The translations under genes and the position numbers were made by a program. Shown one piece after another: positions 1 to 12,203 of a DNA stretch of 64,000 bases. The notes under the pieces were generated by a model that was not told where the DNA came from, ran no database searches, and worked only from the letters and a program-made list of their open reading frames with translations. The DNA comes from Pseudomonadota bacterium. Lineage in GTDB: Bacteria > Myxococcota_A > Polyangia > GCA-2747355. Position 1 is the first letter of the stretch, and each line of letters opens with the position of its first letter. The DNA is taken from contig JADJDT010000024.1 in NCBI GenBank assembly GCA_016702545.1, forward strand, positions 1 to 64,000, written 5' to 3'.

Positions 1-2
1 GG

Positions 3-3475
<3,473 letters not shown>

Positions 3476-3550
3476 CCCGATGCTCCCGCGGCGTCGCCGG
3501 ACGCGGTCCGGCGGTGGGCGCGGAGCATAGCGCATCGCGGCCGGCCCGGG

Positions 3551-3600
3551 GACCCGATGCCGGACCCCATGCCGGAAGCGATGCTGCCGGACCCGATGCC
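3551..3600. repeat. Degenerate 12-bp tandem repeat between dnaE and murJ
   Basis: Four units of the type GACCCGATGCCG, one expanded to 15 bp, lie in the divergent dnaE-murJ spacer. The rest of the spacer (3476-3761) shows no gene. It must hold both promoters, but none could be assigned confidently. Confidence 0.6.
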
Positions 3601-3761
3601 AGGCACAGCCGGTAGAAAGGTGGACGCCCCCAGCGTTCCGTGGTGACCTCCGCTCGCCTCGCTGCAAGACGCCCAGCGGGAGGAGGACCAGCGGTGTCAA
3701 CCACCGTCGCACCGCTGCATCTCGGCCGCGCCTCTGCTGCGGTCCACGCGGGGCCGGCGCC

Positions 3762-5369
3762 GTGGCGGCGCTGAAGGGCCCACGCTCCAGCGGGGCGGGG
3801 GCGCTGGCCGTCGCGGCCGGGATCCTGCTGTCGCGCCTGGCCGGCCTGGTGCGCGAGCGCGTCTTCGCCCACTTCCTCGGCAACTCGGATGCGGCCGGCG
3901 CGTTCAAGGCCGCACTGCGCATTCCCAACCTGCTGCAGAACCTGTTCGGCGAGGGCGTGCTGTCGGCCTCCTTCATCCCGGTCTACGCCCGGCTCTTGGC
4001 GAGCGGCGAGCTCGAGCAGGCGCGCCGGTTGGCAGGCGTGATCGTCTCACTGCTGACGCTGGCCGTCGGGCTGCTCGTCGCGCTCGGGACGTTGGCGGCG
4101 CCGCTGCTGACCGATCTGATCGCGCCCGGCTTCTCCGCCGAGGTGCGGCGGCTGACGATCTCGCTGGTCCAGGTCGTCTTTCCGGGCGTCGGGCTGCTCG
4201 TGCTCTCCGCCTGGTGCCTGGGCGTGCTGAACAGCCACCGCCGCTTTTTCCTCTCCTACGTCGCGCCGGTGCTGTGGAACATCGTGCAGATCGCCGCCCT
4301 GGTGGTCTGCGGTGCTCTGGTGGGCGGCGGCAAGCTGGCCGAGGGACACCTGGTCCGGCTGCTGGCCTGGGCCACGGTGCTGGGCTCCGCCTGCCAGCTC
4401 GCCCTCCAGTTGCCCGCGACCCTGCGCCTGCTCGGCGGGCTCACGCCCTCCGTTTCGCTGCGCGCGCCGGGCGTGCAGCGCGTGCTCGCCAGCTTCGCGC
4501 CGGTCCTCGTCGGGCGCGGCGTGGTTCAGCTCTCCGCCTACCTCGACCAGGTGCTCGCCAGCTACCTGGGGCCGGGCATGGTCGCCGCGATGGCGTACGC
4601 GCAGCAGCTCTACCTGTTGCCCGTGGCGCTCTTCGGCATGGCCATCTCGGCGGCCGAGCTGCCGGCGATGTCCGTCGCGGTGGGCAGCGACGAGCAGGTG
4701 CACGCCCTGCTGCGTGCGCGGGCCGAGGGCGCGCTCGCGCGCATGGCGTTCTTCGTCGTGCCCTCCGCCGCGGCCTTCGTCGTGCTCGGCGACGTGGTGG
4801 TGGCGGCGCTCTACCAGACCGGCCGCTTCGGCGCGCGCGACACGGTGGTGGTCTGGATCGTGCTCGCGGGCTACGCGATCGGCCTGCTGGCGACTACCCG
4901 CGGCCGGCTCTACGCCTCGGCGCTCTATGCGCTGCACGATCCGCGGACGCCGCTGCGCTACGCGCTGCTGCGGGTCGCGCTCGCGGCGCTCGGCGGCTGG
5001 GTCCTGGCTTTGCCCGTCCGGCGGGCGCTGGGCTGGCCCCCGGAGCTCGGCGCGGCGGGGTTGACCCTCTCCGCGGGCCTCGCCGCCTGGCTGGAGTACC
5101 TGCTGCTCGCGGCTGCCGTGCAGCGTCGCATCGGCCGACTGGGCCCCGCCGCGACCGCCACGGGCCGCGCGTGGGCCGCCGCGCTGGTCGCCTGCGGCGC
5201 CGCCTTCCTGCTGCACCGGCTGCTACCGATCCACCAACCCGTGGTCGCCGGCTTGATCGTGCTGGGAGCCTACGGCGCCGTGTATCTCGGCGCAGCGCGC
5301 GCGCTCGGGCTAGACGAGGCGCGCGGCCTGATCGACCGGCTGCGCGCGCTGCTGCACCGGCGTTCGTGA
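3762..5369 (+). CDS. murJ: Lipid II flippase MurJ/MviN
   Basis: Inner-membrane flippase of the MOP exporter superfamily that moves lipid II to the periplasm for peptidoglycan synthesis. The 535 residues are nearly all transmembrane helices, about 14 as in the family. The N-terminus has the typical [17 protein letters not shown] segment and [21 protein letters not shown], which is diagnostic. The start is a GTG at 3762. It is transcribed away from dnaE and stands alone before the lipoprotein at 5509. The length is normal and no break is seen. Confidence 0.95.
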   Translation: MAALKGPRSSGAGALAVAAGILLSRLAGLVRERVFAHFLGNSDAAGAFKAALRIPNLLQNLFGEGVLSASFIPVYARLLASGELEQARRLAGVIVSLLTLAVGLLVALGTLAAPLLTDLIAPGFSAEVRRLTISLVQVVFPGVGLLVLSAWCLGVLNSHRRFFLSYVAPVLWNIVQIAALVVCGALVGGGKLAEGHLVRLLAWATVLGSACQLALQLPATLRLLGGLTPSVSLRAPGVQRVLASFAPVLVGRGVVQLSAYLDQVLASYLGPGMVAAMAYAQQLYLLPVALFGMAISAAELPAMSVAVGSDEQVHALLRARAEGALARMAFFVVPSAAAFVVLGDVVVAALYQTGRFGARDTVVVWIVLAGYAIGLLATTRGRLYASALYALHDPRTPLRYALLRVALAALGGWVLALPVRRALGWPPELGAAGLTLSAGLAAWLEYLLLAAAVQRRIGRLGPAATATGRAWAAALVACGAAFLLHRLLPIHQPVVAGLIVLGAYGAVYLGAARALGLDEARGLIDRLRALLHRRS

Positions 5370-5508
5370 GCAGGGACGGAGGCGGCGCCATCGCCCGCTG
5401 CGCCGACGGGCGGAGATGGCGAGCGGAGATGGCGAGCGGGACGACACCTCCCCAACTCGGCTACACTGGCGGGAGCCCTTTCAACTGAAGCGATCAAAGG
5501 CGGCTACA

Positions 5509-6672
5509 GTGGCGCGAGCGTGGACTCGTCCTTGGGCGTTGGCGGTCGTCGCTGCCGTGATGTGCTCGGCCTGCGTACGGGCCGGTTTCGACGCATTCCA
5601 GGCCACTGATGCCAGGGTCGTCGGCGTTCGCGACGCGCCCTTCGCCAGCGATGCGGCACCGTCCGCGGACGCCTGGTCCCGCGACGCGCGGGGCAACACC
5701 GACGGCGCCGGCTCCCGCGGCCCCCTGGCGATCATGAGTACGCCGAATACGGCCGTCCGTCCGCTCAGTACCTACGCCTACGATGCCGAGGCCAATCGTT
5801 CGGACCCCTTGACCTGGAGCCTGATCGAGGGTCCCAGCGGCATGACCGTAGATACCGCCACGGGCCTCGTGAGCTGGACGCCCTCGCCAGCACAGCGGGG
5901 CACCCATCCTGTGCGCCTCAGCGTCACCGACGGGCGGGAGAGTACCGAACAGAGCTACTTGCTTTTGGTGAGTGCCGGCGCGGTGCTCCCCAACGGATTG
6001 CACCCCGCCGCGCTGGCTGCGCTGGTGCACGCGGCGCGCGGGGGTCGGAACTGGCTCGGCGAGCTGGCCACCCGGCCCTTGAGCGTGGGGCGGGCCACCG
6101 GGCGGCTCGCGCCGCGCCCCACCTCGAACGCGCTTTCCCGCGAGCTGCTGCGCTACGTCATTGGCTGCGCCCTGCCACTGGGCACCGCGCTCCGTATCGA
6201 CGCGGGGGCCGGATCGGAGGCCTTCCAAGGGCAGCTGGGTCTGGCGCCTCGCTGGCAAACGCGGTCGTGCGACGGCGCCTGCCGGGCCCTGGTCTCGGCC
6301 TGCGTGCTCGCGCGTACGAACGCGCTGGGCTTGGCCGTCCCCATCGCCTGGGCCGCGACCGCTCCGGGCCGCCTTCCGGCGGCGCAGTTGTCGGCGGAGG
6401 GGCTGCGCCTCGAGGGCGCGTTCTACGGTGACCTCTTCGCGCCGCGGCCGATGCTGCTGGCGTGCGCTGGCGCGGCCGCCGTGGGACCCGCTGCCGACGG
6501 CCGCAGCTGCACCACGAGCCCTGCCGCCTGCGGCTTCACGATCGCGGGCCCGTGCGCGGAGCTCTGCGAGCCCTGGTTGGGCCAGGCCTTGGTGGCCTGC
6601 CGCGCCGGACGCGGCCTGCGGCGCTATCGAGCGCTCGTGGTGCTCGCACCGCGCGGGGAACGAGGACCGTGA
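5509..6672 (+). CDS. Putative lipoprotein with Ig-like module
   Basis: Exported protein of unknown function. From the GTG at 5509 it begins with a short basic stretch, a hydrophobic segment (WALAVVAAVM) and a lipobox-like CSAC. An Asp/Ala-rich linker follows (ATDARVVGVRDAPFASDAAP). Next is a module of about 80 residues resembling bacterial putative Ig domains (DPLTWSLIEGPSGMTVDTATG). The C-terminal 220 residues contain several Cys pairs and are unrecognised. The same frame is open back to an ATG at 5416, but the signal sequence favours 5509. Its 3' end overlaps the reconstructed tail of the convergent gene at 6536-7812, so one of the two ends is probably wrong. Confidence 0.6.
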   Translation: MARAWTRPWALAVVAAVMCSACVRAGFDAFQATDARVVGVRDAPFASDAAPSADAWSRDARGNTDGAGSRGPLAIMSTPNTAVRPLSTYAYDAEANRSDPLTWSLIEGPSGMTVDTATGLVSWTPSPAQRGTHPVRLSVTDGRESTEQSYLLLVSAGAVLPNGLHPAALAALVHAARGGRNWLGELATRPLSVGRATGRLAPRPTSNALSRELLRYVIGCALPLGTALRIDAGAGSEAFQGQLGLAPRWQTRSCDGACRALVSACVLARTNALGLAVPIAWAATAPGRLPAAQLSAEGLRLEGAFYGDLFAPRPMLLACAGAAAVGPAADGRSCTTSPAACGFTIAGPCAELCEPWLGQALVACRAGRGLRRYRALVVLAPRGERGP

Positions 6673-7812
6673 ACGCTCGCCAGGTCCCTGGCCAAGGAAC
6701 GAGCGCGGCCCCTGGCGTCAGGCACTGAGCCGGCGCAGGCGAGGTCTTCAGGGTCGTGGCGCGCAGGGCCCGCAGCTCGTGCTGTAGCTGGGCGATCTGG
6801 CGCTGCTGCGCCTGCGCCGTGGCCACCAGCATGCTGGCATAGCCGTAGAGATCGACTTGGTCGTGCTCGGCGTCGGTGGCGAAGCTCTGCGGCTGTTGAT
6901 CCTCGAGGATGAAGCCGAGGCGGCGGCGCCCGCGCAGCGCCGGGTCGCTGTACTCGTAGGTGGCGAGGCGGGTGGCGAGTAGTTGGTCGGCGATCGCCGC
7001 GCGCTCGGCCGCCGAGAGGTAGGTGATGTCGCGCTTCAGCCGCCGGGAGGAGACGGGACAAGCGGTATCCTTTCCTGCGACCCAGGCGCCCGCGCTGCAC
7101 CGGCGCGCCCCGCCGGGCCCGCAGGCGTAGACGCAGGTCTTGCCCTCGATGGAGCACAGGCTGCCGAGCAGCGGTCGCGCCGCGGGGCACGACACGTCGG
7201 CATGCGGCGCCTCGCACTGCCAGATCGGGTCGCCCTCGACACAGCCGATGGGGCCGAAGTGCCGCAGGCGGTGCAGTGGCAGGCCAGGCCCGCATAGACG
7301 CAATAGGCCTCGACTATGGTGCAGGCGGCGCCGGCCGCCTCGCTGCGCGTCTCGGGACACTCCACCTTCGGCGGCGCCAGGCAGCGCGGAACGGCGAGCT
7401 GCCACGCGCCCTCATCGCAGGTCGCCGTCGGCCGGCACGCCGGTCGCGGGTCTGGCCCGTACTCGCAGACGAGCCCGTCGCGGGGGCACCCTTGCACGCT
7501 GCCGCTGGGGAGCTCGACTGGACAGAGCGACTGCTGGGCCGCGTCCGCGGGCCGGCCATCGGGCCGCCCACGGGCGTCGACCCGCGTATCGGCAGGCGGG
7601 GTCGCCGCATCGCTTGGAAGTGCTGCGTCGCGCGGCGCTCCGCGGTCGCTGCGCCCCGCGTCCCGTTGCGCGCCGACGTCGCGCCGCTCCAAGGGCGGCA
7701 GGCTGTCGGAACAGCCGGTGAGGGCGGCCAGCGCGATCGCGCCCACCCCGGCAGACACCAGGCGCCCGCGCCCACGCGCGACCGTGAGCCTTGAAGACGT
7801 ACGTCTCGGCAT
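6536..7812 (-). CDS. Lipoprotein with C-terminal peptidase-S74-like chaperone domain, frameshifted
   Basis: The ATG at 7812 has an AGGA-type ribosome site. The signal peptide ends in the lipobox ALTGC. An Asp/Arg/Ala-rich linker and a Cys-rich region follow (CPVELPSGSVQGCPRDGLVC). Near 7262 the frame slips by one base: CHCTAC is followed by HFGPIGCVEGDPIWQCE in the next frame. The C-terminus has SSRRLKRDI, LATYEYSDPALRGRRRLGFI, DLYGYASMLVATAQAQQRQI and a closing coiled coil. This is the pattern of the intramolecular chaperone domain of phage tail spikes (S74), with a Ser and a Lys five residues apart as in its self-cleavage dyad. The last 60 or so residues, after PAPAQC, look like read-through. 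Confidence 0.7.
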
Positions 7813-7830
7813 CGGAGTTCCTTTCCGGGG

Positions 7831-7864
7831 CGGGGGTATGGGACCTACCCCCGTGAACGTTCAC
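7831..7864. promoter_or_regulatory. Two adjacent palindromes upstream of the S74 lipoprotein
   Basis: CGGGGGT at 7831-7837 pairs with ACCCCCG at 7847-7853 across a 9-base loop. It runs directly into the perfect 12-bp palindrome GTGAACGTTCAC at 7853-7864. Both lie 20-50 bp upstream of the ATG at 7812, where an operator or 5'-leader hairpin could act. The binding protein is unknown. The rest of the gap to 7972 shows nothing recognisable. Confidence 0.5.
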
Positions 7865-7972
7865 AGGACGCGAGGACGGCGAGCGAGGATTATCACTCGG
7901 GCGCCGCGGAGCCACCAAGTCGGATCCGCTCGCGCCTCCCCTGCCGCTCGGGCGACCCCCGCGCTCTGCGCC

Positions 7973-10900
7973 TCACGGTGCCGGCAGCACGCGGGGCTTG
8001 CGCTGCCAGATCCCGCCCCGCGTGAAGGCGCGCCAGCCCCAGCCCAGCCAGCCGATCACGGCGGTGGCGAGCCAGAGCGCCCAGGCCAGCATCGCCAGGC
8101 GGTAGATCCACAGCGGCACGGAGATCAGCCACGGCCGACCGAGCTCGCCCGTGATCCGATCGTCGAACCAGCGCAGGCTTTCGCCCCACGACCCGTTGCC
8201 GCTGATCTGCATCTCCGGCGCTCCGAGCAGGCCGGCATGCACGAAGACCAGCAGCAGGCCGAGGACCACCAACGAACCGCCGGCGATCGCCAGCTGCGAG
8301 CCGTTGTGCAACCAACGGGGCCCGACGCTGTCGCGCTGCCCGCGCCAGGCCAGATAGAGCAGCCAGCCGGCGATGGTCGCGGCGCCCAGCACGCCGAGTT
8401 GCGTCAAGCCCACGCCGAGCAGCAGCCACTGGCGCGCCGAGAGGGGGCTCCAGGGCAAGCGCGAGAGGCCCAACGCCACCACCAGGAAGAGCCCGAGCTG
8501 CGACCAGAACAACACCACCGGCCCGACCACGCCGCCGCCGACGAAGAGCACCCAGCGGCGCCCGGGCACTCTCACTTCGGTGGTCACGTTCACCGCCGGT
8601 GCCCCGAGCTGCACCGCCGGCAGTTGCAGCAGTGTCCGCGAGCCCGCGGGCTCGCCCCAGCGCAGCTCCAGCTGCTGCGTCCCCGGATGCAGCGCCAGCA
8701 CGACGCGCTGCCCCTCCTGGCGCAGCGGCTGCTGCTGGCCGTCGATCTTCACCTGCTCCAGCTCCGCGCCGCCGGGCAGGGTCAAGGCGTGCTCCGCGCC
8801 GCGACTGGTGCGCAGGGCGAAGCGCAAGACGGTCTGGGTGCGCCGCTCACCGAGCTCCACCTGTCGCGTGACGTGATCGACGGTCAAGACCTGGCCGGCC
8901 ACCCCGGGCGGTCGTTCGACCGCGAGGGTCAGCCTCTCGCCGGGCAGCGGCGCCCACTGGCGCAGCGCGGCGCCCTCGTCGCCCTGATGCAGCGGCGCTA
9001 TCCCACTGGCCTCGACGTGCCAGATCGGACTGGCCTCGAGCGCCCAGCGCTCGACCCACGGCACGTCGCGCGGCGCCGAGAGCTCGACCCTGGCGCGCTC
9101 GGGCAGGGCCGAGCGCCAGCTCGCCTCGCCCTGCGCGGCCTCGATGCTCACCAGCACCCGGCCGTCGCGCACATGGACCCCGGCGCTGGTGACGGACTCC
9201 CCGCCCAGCAGCGGCACCGAGAGCACGATCGCGGCGCCGGGCGGCGTCCTCCGCACGACGCGTGTCTCCACCTCCCAGGTCAGGCCGAGACGCAGCGTGC
9301 GCTCGACCCGCACGAAGGGCGGCAGGTGATGCGGCTGGCCCCCGCCGACCGTCTCCGCGCGCACCGCCGCCGGCGCTTGGCGCGTGAGCTGGAGCTGATC
9401 ATCGATCGCCCCGTCCTCATGGACGCCCGCCAGCTGCCAGCCGACGAGCCGCGCGTCGATCTGCCGCGGCTTGAGCGGCAGCGGCAACTGCAGGCTGTCC
9501 GTGCGCGGGAGCGCCCCCTCGAGCTGCACGAGGTGGGTGCCGGGCCGCAGGCCGATCCAGAGCGTGCCGCCGTCGAGCGAGAGCTCGCTGGCGGGTTGCC
9601 CATCGATCAGCACGCGCTGGGGTCGCCAGTGGTCGACGTGACCGGGCAGCGGCACCGCCGTCGCCGCCTCGACGGCGAGCTCGAGGCGCAGGCCGAGGCG
9701 ATCGCCGCTCGCCTCCAGCGCGAGCCGGCCGAGAGTGGCGCAGTGCGGAAAGCACGGAGGCGGCGTGAGCAAGCGCCGACGCAGCTCGCTGTGGAGCCGC
9801 GGTTCAAGCCCCGGCGCCGCCTGAGGCGAGCCGTCGGCGCGAGCCGCCCCGATCGAGCACGCGGTCAAGAGCAGCCCGACGAGCGCGGCCGCAGTGGAGG
9901 AACCGGCCCCGGCCCCGCCGCCGCCCCGCCGGCGCGCCGCGCGCAGCGGACTCACGCCGACACTCCAGATCAACACCGCCAGCAGCAGCACCCGCAGGCC
10001 CGCGAGCAAGCGATGGAGCCAAGGCGGCACCAGCCAGAGCGAGAGGGTCTCGTCCGCGCGCACCGGCCCATTCCACGCCAGCGAGATCACGCGACCCTGC
10101 CAGCGCTGCAGGCCGGGTCCCGTCTGCACCATGGCGTTCGGGTCGTTGGTCGGCAGCACGCGCTGCGCTTCGATCTTCTCCTGCTTGGGGCTGGCGACGA
10201 GGGCGTCGCTGCCATAGCGCGAGAGCAACTGAGACCTTTGGCTGATCTTGCCGCCGACGCTCTCGTCGCCGCTGCCTGACTCGGCGTTGGCGGCGACCTC
10301 GGAGGGCCCGGGGGCAGAGGCAGAGAGCGTCGGCACTTCGCCCCACCCCCTCGAGGCGCCCGGCGCGCCGTCGGTCCAGGCGGTGGGGTCGAGCACGGGG
10401 AATACTCCCTGTCGGACGTGCGCCGCACCGAAGGCCACCGCGTAGAGCACCAGGACCACCAGCGCCGCGGCGCGCCCGAGCTGCAGCAGTCCCTCGCCGC
10501 GACCGCCGCTCGGCCAGACCCGCGCCAGCCCGGCGATGGCCAGCACCAAGGCCCAGCTCCAGCGCGGCGCGTCGACCTCCGTCAAGGTGGCCACCAAGGT
10601 CACAGCGGCCAACGCCGCGACGCGCGCGCCGAAGAGCTTGGCCACCGCCAGCAACAACAACAGCAGCAAAAAGACGTCGTCGAGGCCCCAGGCCGCGATC
10701 CACGTCGACTCCGCGCGATCGACGCCGCCGACGTGCAGCAAGCTCCAGCCCGGCGGCAGGTGCAGCTCGCCGCTCACCGAGCGGAAGTCATGCGCCCAGC
10801 CCACCGCGCGGGTGTGGCGGCCGGTGCGCGGGCAGCGGCTCTCCGCCGCGAGCTCGATCGACCCGCGCCGCACCTCCACCGCCGATCGCGCTCCCGGCTG

Positions 10901-12121
10901 ACGCCGGGTCACGAGGCGGTCTTCCCCGCCGACCGCGACGTGTCCGAGCTCGGTCCCCGAGCCCATCTCCAGGCGCTGGCTGCGTCGCACTACCCCGCCG
11001 ATCTGGTCGGCCACCGTGAAGCCTCGGCCATCGAAGTCCAACCACCAACGCCGGCGCAGGGTGAGCTGATCCGGCGCCGGCGCGCTGTCGCCGCGGCGCC
11101 GCTCGGTCAGCACCAGCGCCGCGCCGGGTACCAGTCGATAGGCCGGCAGGTGCTTCCACGCCGCCGGCAGCCGCGTTTGCCCGGGATCGACCGCCAGCGC
11201 CTCTTCGACGGCCACGACGCGCAGCTCCGGTCGCGCCTCGAAGACCCAAATCTCCTCTTCGCTCCAGGGGCTCGCTGCCCGCGGCGCCACGAGGCGCGCG
11301 CCAGCGACCGCCTGCCGCGCGCGCAGCGTCAGCTCGAAGGTGCCCGGCCGCAGCTGCAGGCGCAGTCGTCCGTCGCTCTCGACCCGCGCTGGCAGCGCCG
11401 CGTCGAGCGCCAGCGGCACGAAGCCCGTCGGCAGCGCCGGTCCGAGCAGCAGCTCGCGGCTCTTGCCGGCGACGCGCAGCTCGAGGTGCGTCTCGAGCTC
11501 GAGCGGTAGCTCATCGACGAGGCGCCGCGTGACGGTCAGGTCGAGGCGATCTTCGGCCGCCGCGGCGTTGGCCCGTCGCTGCACCCACAAGGTGCCGTCG
11601 GCCACCCGCTCGGGGAAGTCGACTGCACGCCCGTCGATCCGCAACGCCAGCAGCCCGGTCTCCGGCGGCACCATCAGGCTCTCCGGCAGCCGGCGCCAGC
11701 GCAGGCGCCCGGTAATCCGGTAACGCCCCGCCGCCAGCCAGACGACCGGCCGCTCGTCGCGCGCGACGACCACCGCCGGTCGCCCATCGACGCGCACCTC
11801 GCTCGGCCATTGCACCCCGCCTCCGGGCAGCAGCGCGGCGCCCGCGCTATCGAGCGCCCAGTCCTGCGCGAAGGTCCCGCCCTGCGCGTCGAGCTCGAGC
11901 TCCAGCCGTGACGGCCAGGCGCAGCGGCGTTCACCGCGACTGTGCAGGAAGGGACAGCGCTCAGCCTCGTGACCGTGCAGCACCCAGGAGACCCACGGGC
12001 GCAGCGGCACGGGAACCTCGACGCTCTCGGGCGCGGCGTGGGCGCGGCGTGGCGCGCTGGGGCTGAGGAGGATCGCCAGCCCGAGCAGGGTGCAGGCCGA
12101 CCGACGTTGACGACGGATCAT
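7973..12121 (-). CDS. Large exported/membrane protein with duplicated beta-rich halves
   Basis: Unrecognised 1382-residue protein. The ATG at 12121 follows GAGGAG with good spacing. There is an N-terminal signal peptide (cleavage near RRAHA), then about 440 residues of beta-rich sequence. A cluster of transmembrane helices follows (DDVFLLLLLLLAVAKLFG, then several more), with single helices near LLAGLRVLLLAVLIWSVG and LVGLLLTACSIGAARA. The second beta-rich half echoes the first (VRVDGRPAVVV versus VLIDGQPASEL, each followed by a Leu/Trp strand and a Gly-rich turn). About five more helices lie at the C-terminus. Probably inner-membrane with large periplasmic domains. It follows the PEGA gene by 82 bp and is probably co-transcribed with it. 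Confidence 0.7.
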   Translation of the reverse strand: MIRRQRRSACTLLGLAILLSPSAPRRAHAAPESVEVPVPLRPWVSWVLHGHEAERCPFLHSRGERRCAWPSRLELELDAQGGTFAQDWALDSAGAALLPGGGVQWPSEVRVDGRPAVVVARDERPVVWLAAGRYRITGRLRWRRLPESLMVPPETGLLALRIDGRAVDFPERVADGTLWVQRRANAAAAEDRLDLTVTRRLVDELPLELETHLELRVAGKSRELLLGPALPTGFVPLALDAALPARVESDGRLRLQLRPGTFELTLRARQAVAGARLVAPRAASPWSEEEIWVFEARPELRVVAVEEALAVDPGQTRLPAAWKHLPAYRLVPGAALVLTERRRGDSAPAPDQLTLRRRWWLDFDGRGFTVADQIGGVVRRSQRLEMGSGTELGHVAVGGEDRLVTRRQPGARSAVEVRRGSIELAAESRCPRTGRHTRAVGWAHDFRSVSGELHLPPGWSLLHVGGVDRAESTWIAAWGLDDVFLLLLLLLAVAKLFGARVAALAAVTLVATLTEVDAPRWSWALVLAIAGLARVWPSGGRGEGLLQLGRAAALVVLVLYAVAFGAAHVRQGVFPVLDPTAWTDGAPGASRGWGEVPTLSASAPGPSEVAANAESGSGDESVGGKISQRSQLLSRYGSDALVASPKQEKIEAQRVLPTNDPNAMVQTGPGLQRWQGRVISLAWNGPVRADETLSLWLVPPWLHRLLAGLRVLLLAVLIWSVGVSPLRAARRRGGGGAGAGSSTAAALVGLLLTACSIGAARADGSPQAAPGLEPRLHSELRRRLLTPPPCFPHCATLGRLALEASGDRLGLRLELAVEAATAVPLPGHVDHWRPQRVLIDGQPASELSLDGGTLWIGLRPGTHLVQLEGALPRTDSLQLPLPLKPRQIDARLVGWQLAGVHEDGAIDDQLQLTRQAPAAVRAETVGGGQPHHLPPFVRVERTLRLGLTWEVETRVVRRTPPGAAIVLSVPLLGGESVTSAGVHVRDGRVLVSIEAAQGEASWRSALPERARVELSAPRDVPWVERWALEASPIWHVEASGIAPLHQGDEGAALRQWAPLPGERLTLAVERPPGVAGQVLTVDHVTRQVELGERRTQTVLRFALRTSRGAEHALTLPGGAELEQVKIDGQQQPLRQEGQRVVLALHPGTQQLELRWGEPAGSRTLLQLPAVQLGAPAVNVTTEVRVPGRRWVLFVGGGVVGPVVLFWSQLGLFLVVALGLSRLPWSPLSARQWLLLGVGLTQLGVLGAATIAGWLLYLAWRGQRDSVGPRWLHNGSQLAIAGGSLVVLGLLLVFVHAGLLGAPEMQISGNGSWGESLRWFDDRITGELGRPWLISVPLWIYRLAMLAWALWLATAVIGWLGWGWRAFTRGGIWQRKPRVLPAP

Positions 12122-12203
12122 GCGTGGCTCCTCGGCCGCGCTTGCGGCCGGCTACCTGCGGGTCTCACTGCGGCGCGTCTGGGCGGCTCGCGGCGGACCT
12201 CGC

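Noticed and set aside
7316..10279. 987-codon open frame on the plus strand opposite the large membrane protein
   Set aside because: It lacks motifs and has the Arg/Gln/His-rich composition typical of the antisense of a GC-rich gene. The minus strand has a ribosome site, signal peptide and membrane helices.
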